Part shown: positions 1-6,702 of the stretch, in pieces | Layout of the letters: each line of letters opens with the position of its first letter | Position numbering within the stretch: the stretch's first letter is position 1 | The notes under the pieces: model-generated | Database searches by the model: none | What the model was told of the DNA's origin: nothing | The model's input: only the letters and a program-made list of their open reading frames with translations | Made by a program: the position numbers and the translations under genes | Assembly: GCA_934230965.1 (NCBI GenBank) | Contig: CAKQFW010000078.1 | Coordinates: 1-8,899 of the forward strand | From: an uncultured Prevotella sp. | GTDB lineage: Bacteria; Bacteroidota; Bacteroidia; Bacteroidales; Bacteroidaceae | Reading direction: 5' to 3' | Length of the DNA stretch: 8,899 nucleotides

Positions 1-1
1 G

Positions 2-67
2 CCCTTTATGCTCTTCTTTCTTGTTTTTCTGTCGTGGATAGGCTTCTATTTCAATATTTTTATCTAA
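2..67 (+). CDS. Possible 3' end of an upstream membrane protein gene (partial)
   Basis: This frame is open from the left edge to a TAA at 65-67. Its 21 residues (PFMLFFLVFLSWIGFYFNIF, then I) read as one hydrophobic, aromatic-rich transmembrane helix ending near the C-terminus. The other two forward frames look less protein-like. The stop codon would overlap the proposed -7 element of the next gene. No family can be assigned from so short a piece, and a T-rich noncoding stretch would also translate into hydrophobic residues, so this is only a candidate. Confidence 0.3.
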   Translation, partial: PFMLFFLVFLSWIGFYFNIFI

Positions 68-72
68 TTTTG
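65..72 (+). promoter_or_regulatory. Candidate -7 promoter element of the lipoprotein gene
   Basis: TAATTTTG fits the Bacteroidetes -7 consensus TAnnTTTG and lies 28 bases before the ATG at 101. The same ten bases, TCTAATTTTG, recur at 933-942 before the next gene. No clear TTTG -33 element is found about 20 bases upstream, so this is a partial match. Confidence 0.4.
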
Positions 73-100
73 TGGCCTATATAATTCATTCATTTCTTGT

Positions 101-865
101 ATGAACAAAAATCTTATAACAAAGATATTTGCTTTTATTGCCGCAGTGGCTGTTATGGCTTGTTCGGGGCATAAGGCCGAAAATACTGAAGAGCCCCAAA
201 GCGAGCCGATGATAGAGCTGAAGGGCGACAGCACCGTTTATGGTCTTGTGTGCGATGGCTGTACCGACTCGGTGCTGGTGATGCTGCCCGCCGACATGAG
301 CGACCCTGTAAAATATGACATCATTGACGCCTTTCAGGCACATAATGTGTTTGGCAAGATGCGCATTGGCGACCGTGTAGCCATTCTTCTCGACCCCACC
401 GACCGCCAGGTGGTACAGCAGGTGGTGAACCTTGACGACCTGAAGGGCACGTGGAGTTATGAGGTGATGCCACAGTTTCGCGATTTTGCCAGCATGAGCA
501 AACGTATGCAGCGACGCATGATGCAGAATATGCCCGACTCGGTGAAGCGCACCTTCTTGGTGCCGCGTCAGTACGGCTTTACGCTGAAACGCGAGAACAT
601 TGCCGCCCCCGTGGGCCTTATGCCACACGAAAATGCCCTTGACGACGAGAGCCCTGTGGTTTATCCCGACGTGCCTTTCTATACCGAGTGGCATCTGTGG
701 AACGGAAAACTGCTGCTGGTGCGTCACGAACACATGGGGCCTAACCCCAGCAAAGACCATGTGCGCATTGACACAGCAAAGATATTGATGCTGCGTCCCG
801 ACACGCTGGTGCTGCAATTTGCGGGCCATGTGCAAGGCTACAGCCACACCACCGAAAAACGATAG
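101..865 (+). CDS. Predicted lipoprotein of unknown function
   Basis: The 254-residue product begins with a lipoprotein signal peptide: Lys/Asn at the N-terminus, a hydrophobic stretch at residues 9-19, and a lipobox-like V-M-A-C that makes Cys21 the likely lipidated residue. The residues after Cys21 (SGHKAENTEE) are polar then acidic. In Bacteroidetes such tails can direct lipoproteins to the cell surface, so surface exposure is possible but not shown. The mature part has an N-terminal region of short beta-type segments (about 37-120), a Met/Arg-rich helical stretch (about 125-145), and a C-terminal beta-rich segment including WHLWNGKLLLV and ILMLRPDTLVLQF. I do not recognise a family. The ATG at 101 is chosen because it directly starts the signal peptide and follows a -7-like element by a short leader. 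It is likely monocistronic, since its own and the next gene's promoter-like sequences bracket it. Confidence 0.85.
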   Translation: MNKNLITKIFAFIAAVAVMACSGHKAENTEEPQSEPMIELKGDSTVYGLVCDGCTDSVLVMLPADMSDPVKYDIIDAFQAHNVFGKMRIGDRVAILLDPTDRQVVQQVVNLDDLKGTWSYEVMPQFRDFASMSKRMQRRMMQNMPDSVKRTFLVPRQYGFTLKRENIAAPVGLMPHENALDDESPVVYPDVPFYTEWHLWNGKLLLVRHEHMGPNPSKDHVRIDTAKILMLRPDTLVLQFAGHVQGYSHTTEKR

Positions 866-934
866 GCTGGGGTGATAATAGTCAAGAAGTACTAAAAAAT
901 ACATTATATATATGGTGGTCTGACATTTTTTGTC

Positions 935-942
935 TAATTTTG
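935..942 (+). promoter_or_regulatory. Candidate -7 promoter element of the carboxyltransferase gene
   Basis: TAATTTTG matches TAnnTTTG and is preceded by the same TC as the element at 65-72. It lies 78 bases before the ATG at 1021, which would give a leader of about 70 bases. The -33 region (about 911-915) is not a good TTTG, so strength and exact start are uncertain. Confidence 0.4.
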
Positions 943-954
943 CACCGCTATATG

Positions 955-976
955 TGTTGCGAATTGTTTCGCAGCA
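955..976 (+). promoter_or_regulatory. Stem-loop in the leader of the carboxyltransferase gene
   Basis: Bases 955-963 pair with 968-976 (nine pairs including one G-U; the six inner pairs are TGCGAA/TTCGCA) around a TTGT loop. It lies downstream of the proposed -7 element, so it would be in the 5' untranslated leader about 45 bases before the start codon. No T-run follows, so it is not a terminator. A role in mRNA stability or regulation is only inferred. Confidence 0.4.
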
Positions 977-1020
977 AGCAAAAAGAACACAATATTGTAT
1001 CATATACATATAGATAAAAT

Positions 1021-2793
1021 ATGAAAAAGAAAATTCAATTCAGTCTCGTATATCGTGACATGTGGCAGTCGTCGGGCAAGTTTCAGCCCCGCAAAGACCA
1101 GTTGGAGCGCATCGCTCCCGTCATTATCGACATGGGGTGCTTTGCCCGTGTTGAGACCAATGGCGGCGCCTTTGAACAGGTAAACCTGTTGGCTGGCGAA
1201 AACCCCAATGATGCCGTTCGTGCTTTCTGTAAGCCCTTTAATGAGGTAGGTATCAAGACCCACATGCTTGACCGCGGACTGAACGCCCTTCGTATGTACA
1301 CTGTGCCTGACGATGTGCGCCAGCTCATGTATAAGGTAAAACACGCTCAGGGCGTTGACATCACTCGTATATTCTGTGGACTGAATGATGTGCGCAACAT
1401 CATTCCCAGCATTAAGTGGGCCGCCGAGGCTGGCATGACACCTCAGGCCACACTCTGCATCACCACATCGCCCGTACACACTGTTGAATACTACAGCAAC
1501 ATTGCCGACCAGGTGATTGCTGCTGGTGCAAAGGAAATCTGCTTGAAGGATATGGCAGGTGTTGGTCAGCCCGCTATGTTGGGCCGCCTCACCCGCACCA
1601 TCAAGGAGAACCATCCCGACATCATCATCGAGTATCACGGACACTCTGGCCCCGGCCTCTCAATGGCCTCAATTCTTGAGGTTTGTAACAATGGTGCCGA
1701 CATTATCGACACCGCCATGGAGCCGCTGTCATGGGGTAAGGTGCATCCCGATATCATCTCGGTACAGAGCATGCTGAAGAACGAAGGTTTCGACGTGCCC
1801 GAGATTAACATGAACGCCTATATGAAGGCTCGCTCGCTCACACAAGAGTTTATTGATGAGTGGCTGGGCTACTGGATTAACCCCGCTAACAAGCACATGT
1901 CGTCGCTGCTCTTGGGCTGTGGCTTGCCTGGTGGCATGATGGGCTCGATGATGGCCGACCTGGGTGGCATTCGCACCGCTATCAACAACATTCGCAAGAA
2001 GAAGAATGAGGCCGAATTGAGCATGGACGACATGCTGGTGAAGCTGTTCAACGAGGTAGAATATGTATGGCCACGCGTAGGTTATCCTCCATTGGTAACC
2101 CCCTTCTCACAGTATGTGAAGAACATCGCGCTGATGAACCTCCTCACCCTAGAACAGGGCAAGGGCCGTTTCGTGATGATGGACGACGCTATGTGGGGTA
2201 TGATTTTGGGCAAGAGTGGAAAGATTCCTGGAACCATCGATGCCGAACTGCTGGAGCTGGCAAAGGCTCAGGGCCGCGAGTTTACCGATGCCGACCCGCA
2301 CACCCTCATCCCCAATGCGCTTGACGACTTCAAGAAGGAGATGGACGAGAACGGATGGGACTATGGCAAAGACAACGAAGAGCTCTTTGAGCTGGCTATG
2401 CACCCCGAGCAGTATCGCAACTTTAAGAGCGGACAAGCTAAGAAGAATTTCTTGGCCGACCTGCAGCAACTGAAGGATGCCAAGCTAGGCAGCAACCTGT
2501 CGCCCGAGCAGATTAGCGCCTTCAAACACGCTAAGGCCGATGCCATCGTGGCTCCTGTTAAGGGACAAATCTTCTGGGAGTTTAATGGCGAGGGCGAGTG
2601 CGCTCCCTCTGTTGAACCCTTCATCGGAAAAGAATATAAGGAAGGCGATGCCTTCTGCTGGATACAGGCTCCTTGGGGCGAGTTTGTCGAGGTGCAGGCT
2701 GCACTGGGTGGCAAGCTTGTTGAAATTAATGCCAAGCAAGGCGCTAAGATACAGAAGGGCGACGTTATCGCCTATATCGAGCGCGAACAATAA
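1021..2793 (+). CDS. Oxaloacetate decarboxylase alpha / pyruvate carboxylase subunit B-like protein with degenerate biotinyl domain
   Basis: The 590-residue protein has the layout of OadA/PycB, which transfer a carboxyl group between oxaloacetate or pyruvate and biotin. The carboxyltransferase TIM barrel (about 5-275) keeps the metal-site pattern: Asp13 in YRDMWQS, Lys176 in CLKDMAG (the carbamylated Lys position) and His206/His208 in YHGHSGPG. A conserved carboxylase domain follows (about 290-480), with PGGMMGS at 303-309 and VGYPPLVTPFSQ at 353-364. A biotinyl-like domain occupies about 512-588. Two departures stand out. The biotin acceptor motif, normally AMKM, reads A-P-W-G, with Trp552 at the Lys position. 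The catalytic Thr/Ser of the PGGxxT loop aligns with Gly308, next to Ser309. The fold is clear, but biotin-dependent activity through its own domain is doubtful, and a separate biotin carrier is not in this window. The ATG at 1021 fits the family N-terminus. No neighbour suggests an operon for the usual membrane partner subunits. Confidence 0.9.
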   Translation: MKKKIQFSLVYRDMWQSSGKFQPRKDQLERIAPVIIDMGCFARVETNGGAFEQVNLLAGENPNDAVRAFCKPFNEVGIKTHMLDRGLNALRMYTVPDDVRQLMYKVKHAQGVDITRIFCGLNDVRNIIPSIKWAAEAGMTPQATLCITTSPVHTVEYYSNIADQVIAAGAKEICLKDMAGVGQPAMLGRLTRTIKENHPDIIIEYHGHSGPGLSMASILEVCNNGADIIDTAMEPLSWGKVHPDIISVQSMLKNEGFDVPEINMNAYMKARSLTQEFIDEWLGYWINPANKHMSSLLLGCGLPGGMMGSMMADLGGIRTAINNIRKKKNEAELSMDDMLVKLFNEVEYVWPRVGYPPLVTPFSQYVKNIALMNLLTLEQGKGRFVMMDDAMWGMILGKSGKIPGTIDAELLELAKAQGREFTDADPHTLIPNALDDFKKEMDENGWDYGKDNEELFELAMHPEQYRNFKSGQAKKNFLADLQQLKDAKLGSNLSPEQISAFKHAKADAIVAPVKGQIFWEFNGEGECAPSVEPFIGKEYKEGDAFCWIQAPWGEFVEVQAALGGKLVEINAKQGAKIQKGDVIAYIEREQ

Positions 2794-2810
2794 TCGCCTT
2801 ATCGCCTTTT

Positions 2811-2876
2811 GATGCATAACCGCTCTTGCCAGCCCTCTCACCCCGTTGCGGGGGGCGCGACGGGCGGTTATGCATC
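2811..2876 (+). repeat. 66-bp element with perfect 13-bp terminal inverted repeats
   Basis: The left arm GATGCATAACCGC (2811-2823) is the exact reverse complement of the right arm at 2864-2876. The GC-rich interior contains a second hairpin, CCCCG-TTG-CGGGG (2841-2853). Five T residues follow the right arm (2879-2883), so the RNA could act as a rho-independent terminator for the upstream gene 17 bases before it. The long arms and nested hairpin also resemble a REP- or MITE-like dispersed palindrome. The sequence alone does not separate these. Confidence 0.65.
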
Positions 2877-2890
2877 TGTTTTTATTCTAT

Positions 2891-3427
2891 ATGTTATATA
2901 AACAGATTATTGACAAATATTACGCCCAGCAGCCCGACCTGATGCACATACTGATGGTGCACAGCGAGGCAGTGGCACAGCGTGCTTTGCGCATCTGTGA
3001 TGCACACCCCGAGTTGGGTGCCGACCGCCAGTTTGTGTTCGAGGCCGCCATGCTGCACGACATTGGCATTGTGCAGTGCGATGCGTCTGGCATCTGTTGC
3101 CACGGCACACAACCCTACATCTGCCACGGCATCTTGGGTGCCGAGATGTTGCGGGCCGAAGGTTTAGAGCGCCATGCACGGGTGTGCGAGCGCCATACGG
3201 GTGCGGGGCTGTCGGCCGACGATATCATTCGTCAGCAGTTGCCGTTGCCACATCACGATTTCTTGCCAGTGAGCATTGAAGAACAAATTATCTGTTATGC
3301 CGATAAGTTTTATTCAAAAAGTCATATCGACCGCGTAAAAACATTGGCACAGGCCGAGAAAACTATTGCTCGTTTTGGGCAAGATAGCCTTGACAGGTTC
3401 TTGCAGTGGGAACGCCGGTTTGAATGA
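2891..3427 (+). CDS. HD-domain metal-dependent phosphohydrolase
   Basis: The 178-residue protein is a compact HD-superfamily domain. The metal-binding pattern is visible as His24 (LMVHS), His56-Asp57 in MLHDIGI, and Asp138 in CYADKF. His79 and His102 could complete a two-metal centre of the kind known in some nucleotidase and Ap4A-hydrolase members. HD proteins hydrolyse phosphate esters, often of nucleotides, but the substrate here is unknown. The protein has seven Cys residues (36, 63, 69, 70, 78, 99, 135), many for its size. It is likely cytoplasmic, with no signal peptide. The ATG at 2891 is chosen because MLYKQIIDKYY resembles the start of family members as I recall them. An in-frame ATG at 2870 and a TTG at 2846 lie inside the inverted-repeat element and are less likely. 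It follows the carboxyltransferase gene by 97 bases and may share read-through transcription. Confidence 0.88.
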   Translation: MLYKQIIDKYYAQQPDLMHILMVHSEAVAQRALRICDAHPELGADRQFVFEAAMLHDIGIVQCDASGICCHGTQPYICHGILGAEMLRAEGLERHARVCERHTGAGLSADDIIRQQLPLPHHDFLPVSIEEQIICYADKFYSKSHIDRVKTLAQAEKTIARFGQDSLDRFLQWERRFE

Positions 3428-3450
3428 TAAGGCGCTCTCTGTCTTCGGGC

Positions 3451-3483
3451 AATTCGTAATTTGTAATACATAATTCGTAATTT
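3451..3483. repeat. Short AT-rich direct repeat
   Basis: AATTCGTAATTT occurs at 3451-3462 and again at 3472-3483, with the similar TTGTAATACAT between them. I recall this kind of tract (AATTCGTAATT / AATTACGAATT) from intergenic regions of Prevotella and Bacteroides. Its function is unknown to me. Confidence 0.6.
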
Positions 3484-3497
3484 ATCATGTGATAGCC

Positions 3498-3533
3498 AAA
3501 GGTTGTTGTGCCTTTATGCAACCTTTCGGTTTT
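3498..3533 (+). terminator. Hairpin between the HD gene and lptD (weak terminator or leader structure)
   Basis: AAAGGTTG (3498-3505) pairs perfectly with CAACCTTT (3519-3526) around a 13-base loop. A short TTTT tract follows at 3530-3533. It could end transcription of the HD gene or sit in the leader of lptD, whose ATG is 21 bases after the stem. The long loop and short T tract make an efficient terminator doubtful. Confidence 0.35.
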
Positions 3534-3547
3534 CGTACAAATAAAAA

Positions 3548-6400
3548 ATGAGGTCAAAGACTATTATAGCCCTTCTCTTATCTGTCGTCATGTTTGTGAT
3601 GGCTGGCTCGAGTGTGCCCTTTACGTTGCGCTCAGAGGCATCGCATCATGCCAATGATACGGTGAACGACACTGTGATAATAGCCGACACCACAGCGATA
3701 AAGGCCGACGCTAAAGCGATAAAGGCCGACACCGCAGCCATGGACTCGTTGCAGAAAGCTATATGGCTGCACAATAAACAGGTGGACGACTCAATACGTC
3801 TCGACTCTATCAACAGGGCTAAGTCAACTGGCATCAACTCGCCAGTAGAATATTCGGCCACCGACTCGCTGGTGTATGATGCCAAGAGCAAACGCGCATA
3901 TCTCTTCGGACAGTCGGCCGTGAAGTATGAGAACATGGACCTGAAGAGCGAGCGCATCAACATGTGTCTTGACAGCAGCCTGGTGCATGCCACGGGCATA
4001 CGCGACACGGCCGATCATACGGGCAAGGCACTCACGGGCACGCCTGTATTTACGATGGGTAGCGACTCGTATGAAAGCGACACTATGGCCTTTAACTTTA
4101 AAACGAAAAAGGGCCTTATTAGCAATGTTTATACGCAACAGGAAGATGGATATATGCGTAGCGAACTGTCGAAACGCAACAACAATGGCGAGATTTTCTT
4201 GCAGCATGGCCGCTACACCACCTGTGATGCACCGCACCCCGACTTTTATATTGCCATCTCGCGTGCTAAGATGCGTCCTGGCAAAGACGTGGTCTTCGGA
4301 CCCGCTTACCTCGTAGTGGCAGACGTGCCGTTGCCACTGGCCATACCGTATGGCTTCTTCCCCTTCACTAAGAGTTATTCAAGCGGACTTATCATGCCTA
4401 CCTATGGCGATGAGAGCAACCGTGGTTTCTACCTGCGCGATGGTGGCTATTATTTTGCCATGAGCGATAAGTGGGACCTTAAACTGCTGGGCGAAATATA
4501 TACTAAAGGCTCGTGGGGTGTGTCGGCGGCCTCTAACTATCGTAAACGTTATAAGTATAGCGGTAGCTTCTTGTTCTCGTATCAAGACACAAGAACGGGC
4601 GATAAGGGCATGCCCGACTATATGAAGCAAACAAGCTTTAAGGTGCAATGGAGCCACCGACAAGACTCGAAGGCTAACCCCTTCAGCTCGCTTTCGGCCA
4701 GTGTCAACTTTGCTACCACCAGCTATGAGCGTAACAACCTCAGTAGCTTGTATAACCCGCAAACGCTTACACAGTCGACACGTACCTCTTCGGTAAACTG
4801 GAGCACTACCTTTTCAAGCATTGGCCTTTCGCTGAGCTCTACGGCCAACTTGAACCAAAACATGCGCGACTCTACCATCGCCATGACCTTGCCCGACTTG
4901 AACATCTCGCTCAGCCGCTTCTATCCCTTCAAGCGCAAGCACGCTGCGGGCGATGAGCGGTGGTATGAGAAAATATCGGTGGGATATACGGGTCAGCTCT
5001 CTAACTCTATCAGTACGAAAGAGGATAAGCTTATGCACTCAAATCTAGCAAAGGATTGGCGCAACGGCTTCCAACATAATATTCCTATAAACGGTAGCTT
5101 CACGCTGTTTAACTATCTGAATATCAACCCCACGTTCTCGTTCACCGACCGTATGTATGCTAATAAGGTGATGCGCTCGTGGGATACTGAACATCAAAAA
5201 GAGGTGTGCGACACGGTTTATGGCTTTCAGAACGTGTATAACTGGTCGGCCAGCCTCAGTATGTCGACTAAGATGTATGGTTTCTGGATACCAAACCGTA
5301 AGGTGTTTGGTGATAAGATACAGGCCATACGACACGTCATCACGCCTACTGTAAGCTTTAGCTATGCGCCCGACTTCGGTGCTTCGCGCTACGGCTATTG
5401 GCAGACTTACCAAAAAACTGATGCCGATGGCAATGTGTCGCTGGTTGAATATTCGCCTTACTCGCAATCTCTGTATGGCGTGCCAGGCAGAGGTAAGACG
5501 GGAAATATCAGCTTCTCGCTGTCGAACAACTTAGAGATGAAGGTGAAGTCGGATAAAGACACCACGGGCATACGTAAGATAAGTTTGATTGATGAACTGG
5601 GTGCCCGCATGTCGTATAACATGGCCGACAAAGAGCGCCCATGGAGTGACTTGTCGATGGATATTCGTCTGAAATGGTGGAAAAACTATACCTTTAACAT
5701 GACGGCGGTGTTTGCCACATACGCTTACGAGCTGGATAAGGATGGTAAACCTTATGTGGGTACGCATACCGAGTGGGGTAAAGGTCGTTTCGGCCGCTTC
5801 CAAGGCACCTCGCAAAACATCTCGTTCACGCTGACACCTGAAAAGCTGAAGAAGCTCTTTGGCGGTGGCGACGATAGCGACGACGAAAAGAAAAAGAAGA
5901 AAAACGATGACGAAGGCATTGATACAAACATTGAAAGCAATGTAGACGATGATATGATTGAGGGCCAGCGTGGCGCTAAGAAGTCGTCGGGTGGCAAGGC
6001 TGAAACTGATGCCGATGGCTATATGAAGTTCTCTATGCCGTGGTCGCTCACCTTTGGTTATGGCATCACCATGCGCGAGAACACTCAGGGTAAGTTTAAT
6101 ACGAAGTCGATGCGCTATCCGTATAAGTTCACACAAACCTTGAACGTGAGCGGTAACGTGCGCATTAGCGATGGATGGAACATCAGCTTCTCAAGTGGTT
6201 ACGACTTTGAATTTAAGAAGATGTCAATGACCACCGCTTCGCTGCAACGCGACCTGCATTGCTTTAACATGAGTTGTCAGGTGGTGCTGGCTCCTTATAC
6301 CAGCTATAACTTCACGTTCCGTTGTAACGCTTCTACATTGACCGATGCCCTGAAGTATGACAAACGAAGCGGTTACAGTAATGCCGTGCAGTGGTATTAA
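3548..6400 (+). CDS. lptD: LPS assembly protein LptD (outer-membrane beta-barrel)
   Basis: The 950-residue product matches the Bacteroidetes form of LptD, which with LptE inserts lipopolysaccharide into the outer leaflet of the outer membrane. An N-terminal signal sequence (hydrophobic 5-20) leads into a charged repeat-containing linker. An OstA/LptA-like periplasmic part starts near residue 105 (DSLVYDAKSKRAYLFGQ, then YENMDLKSERI). The hallmark segment before the barrel, DVPLPLAIPYGFFPF, lies at about 258-272. The rest is alternating beta-strand sequence ending in Tyr950, the aromatic C-terminal residue typical of barrels recognised by BamA. A very polar loop of about 53 residues (772-824), rich in Asp, Glu, Lys and Gly, interrupts the barrel between strands. 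The ATG at 3548 immediately precedes the signal sequence. Two stop codons in tandem (6398-6403) end the gene, and its last codons form the first unit of a 22-bp repeat array. LptE and the inner-membrane Lpt genes are not nearby. Confidence 0.9.
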   Translation: MRSKTIIALLLSVVMFVMAGSSVPFTLRSEASHHANDTVNDTVIIADTTAIKADAKAIKADTAAMDSLQKAIWLHNKQVDDSIRLDSINRAKSTGINSPVEYSATDSLVYDAKSKRAYLFGQSAVKYENMDLKSERINMCLDSSLVHATGIRDTADHTGKALTGTPVFTMGSDSYESDTMAFNFKTKKGLISNVYTQQEDGYMRSELSKRNNNGEIFLQHGRYTTCDAPHPDFYIAISRAKMRPGKDVVFGPAYLVVADVPLPLAIPYGFFPFTKSYSSGLIMPTYGDESNRGFYLRDGGYYFAMSDKWDLKLLGEIYTKGSWGVSAASNYRKRYKYSGSFLFSYQDTRTGDKGMPDYMKQTSFKVQWSHRQDSKANPFSSLSASVNFATTSYERNNLSSLYNPQTLTQSTRTSSVNWSTTFSSIGLSLSSTANLNQNMRDSTIAMTLPDLNISLSRFYPFKRKHAAGDERWYEKISVGYTGQLSNSISTKEDKLMHSNLAKDWRNGFQHNIPINGSFTLFNYLNINPTFSFTDRMYANKVMRSWDTEHQKEVCDTVYGFQNVYNWSASLSMSTKMYGFWIPNRKVFGDKIQAIRHVITPTVSFSYAPDFGASRYGYWQTYQKTDADGNVSLVEYSPYSQSLYGVPGRGKTGNISFSLSNNLEMKVKSDKDTTGIRKISLIDELGARMSYNMADKERPWSDLSMDIRLKWWKNYTFNMTAVFATYAYELDKDGKPYVGTHTEWGKGRFGRFQGTSQNISFTLTPEKLKKLFGGGDDSDDEKKKKKNDDEGIDTNIESNVDDDMIEGQRGAKKSSGGKAETDADGYMKFSMPWSLTFGYGITMRENTQGKFNTKSMRYPYKFTQTLNVSGNVRISDGWNISFSSGYDFEFKKMSMTTASLQRDLHCFNMSCQVVLAPYTSYNFTFRCNASTLTDALKYDKRSGYSNAVQWY
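3673..3735 (+). repeat. 21-bp in-frame repeat in the lptD linker
   Basis: AGCGATAAAGGCCGAC occurs identically at 3694-3709 and 3715-3730. A degenerate copy (about 12 of 16 bases) sits 21 bases earlier at 3673-3688. The period is seven codons, giving the peptide series IIADTT, AIKADAK, AIKADTA just after the signal peptide. Confidence 0.7.
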
Positions 6401-6477
6401 TAAGGTGTGGCGTTAGTATTAATATTGTGGCAGAGTGGTATTAATCTTGTGGCCCAGTGGTATTAATCTTGTGCCCC
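6390..6477 (+). repeat. Four-copy 22-bp tandem repeat spanning the lptD stop codon
   Basis: Units start at 6390, 6412, 6434 and 6456, each 22 bases. The common core is GTATTAAT, followed in later units by CTTGTGG. Units three and four differ at one base, while units one and two match unit three at about 16 of 22 positions. Unit one contains the last codons of lptD (Trp-Tyr-stop), so the array probably grew from the gene end. Confidence 0.8.
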
Positions 6478-6545
6478 TGTGGCATGTACCGTCCTGTAGG
6501 TAGTAAACACGTGTTGTAAAGGTAAGCATAAAAAGGGGTGCAGAG

Positions 6546-6577
6546 TTTGCACGACTCGTTTTTTTTGCCTACCTTTG
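6546..6577 (+). promoter_or_regulatory. Promoter of the tRNA-Arg gene (Bacteroidetes type)
   Basis: TTTG at 6546-6549 and TACCTTTG at 6570-6577 are separated by 20 bases. This matches the Bacteroidetes -33 TTTG / -7 TAnnTTTG arrangement and is the best promoter in the window. Transcription would start near 6583-6585, about 45 bases before the mature tRNA. Confidence 0.75.
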
Positions 6578-6628
6578 CAGCCAATCAATAGCGCGAGGGC
6601 CTGTTCCTTATAGGCCAATAGCGTAAAA

Positions 6629-6702
6629 GGTTCCGTAGCTTAGCTGAATAGAGCGTCAGATTCCGGTTCTGAAGGTCCTGGGTTTGAATCCCAGCGGAAT
6701 CA
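6629..6702 (+). tRNA. tRNA-Arg (anticodon CCG)
   Basis: A complete 74-base cloverleaf can be folded by hand. The acceptor GGTTCCG (6629-6635) pairs with CGGAATC (6695-6701), with one G-U pair. The D-stem is GCTT/GAGC. The anticodon stem is TCAGA/TCTGA with loop TTCCGGT, giving anticodon CCG at 6663-6665. The T-stem is CTGGG/CCCAG with loop TTTGAAT. The discriminator is A6702, followed by CAA, so the CCA end is not encoded. The tRNA reads the CGG arginine codon. It has its own promoter and terminator and appears to be a single-gene transcript. Confidence 0.96.

Noticed and set aside
86..1009. Long minus-strand open frame of 307 codons opposite the lipoprotein gene
   Set aside because: The translation is His/Val-rich without recognisable domains, and the plus strand encodes a clear lipoprotein with signal peptide. 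It is a shadow frame.
2767..2808. Repeated ATCGCCT around the carboxyltransferase stop codon
   Set aside because: Three short copies (two in tandem at 2793-2808) are seen, but they are too short and partly coding to support a functional claim.
2846..2890. Upstream TTG or ATG starts for the HD protein
   Set aside because: These starts lie inside the inverted-repeat element, and the extra residues do not resemble HD family N-termini. The ATG at 2891 fits better.
5886..5904. Poly-A slippage or programmed frameshift site in lptD
   Set aside because: The longest A run is five bases, broken by G residues, and the reading frame continues intact to a proper barrel C-terminus.
5531..6136. Minus-strand open frame of 201 codons opposite lptD
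   Set aside because: It lies within the intact LptD reading frame and its translation shows no family features.
6390..6477. CRISPR array
   Set aside because: The 22-base units are directly adjacent with no spacers, and no cas genes are present.
6506..6515. Perfect palindrome AACACGTGTT upstream of the tRNA promoter
   Set aside because: A single 10-bp palindrome about 30 bases before the -33 element could be an operator, but with no second copy or known factor it is not distinguishable from chance.
6598..6616. Small GGCCT/AGGCC hairpin in the tRNA leader
   Set aside because: A five-pair stem with a nine-base loop is weak and common by chance; it may just be part of the processed leader.
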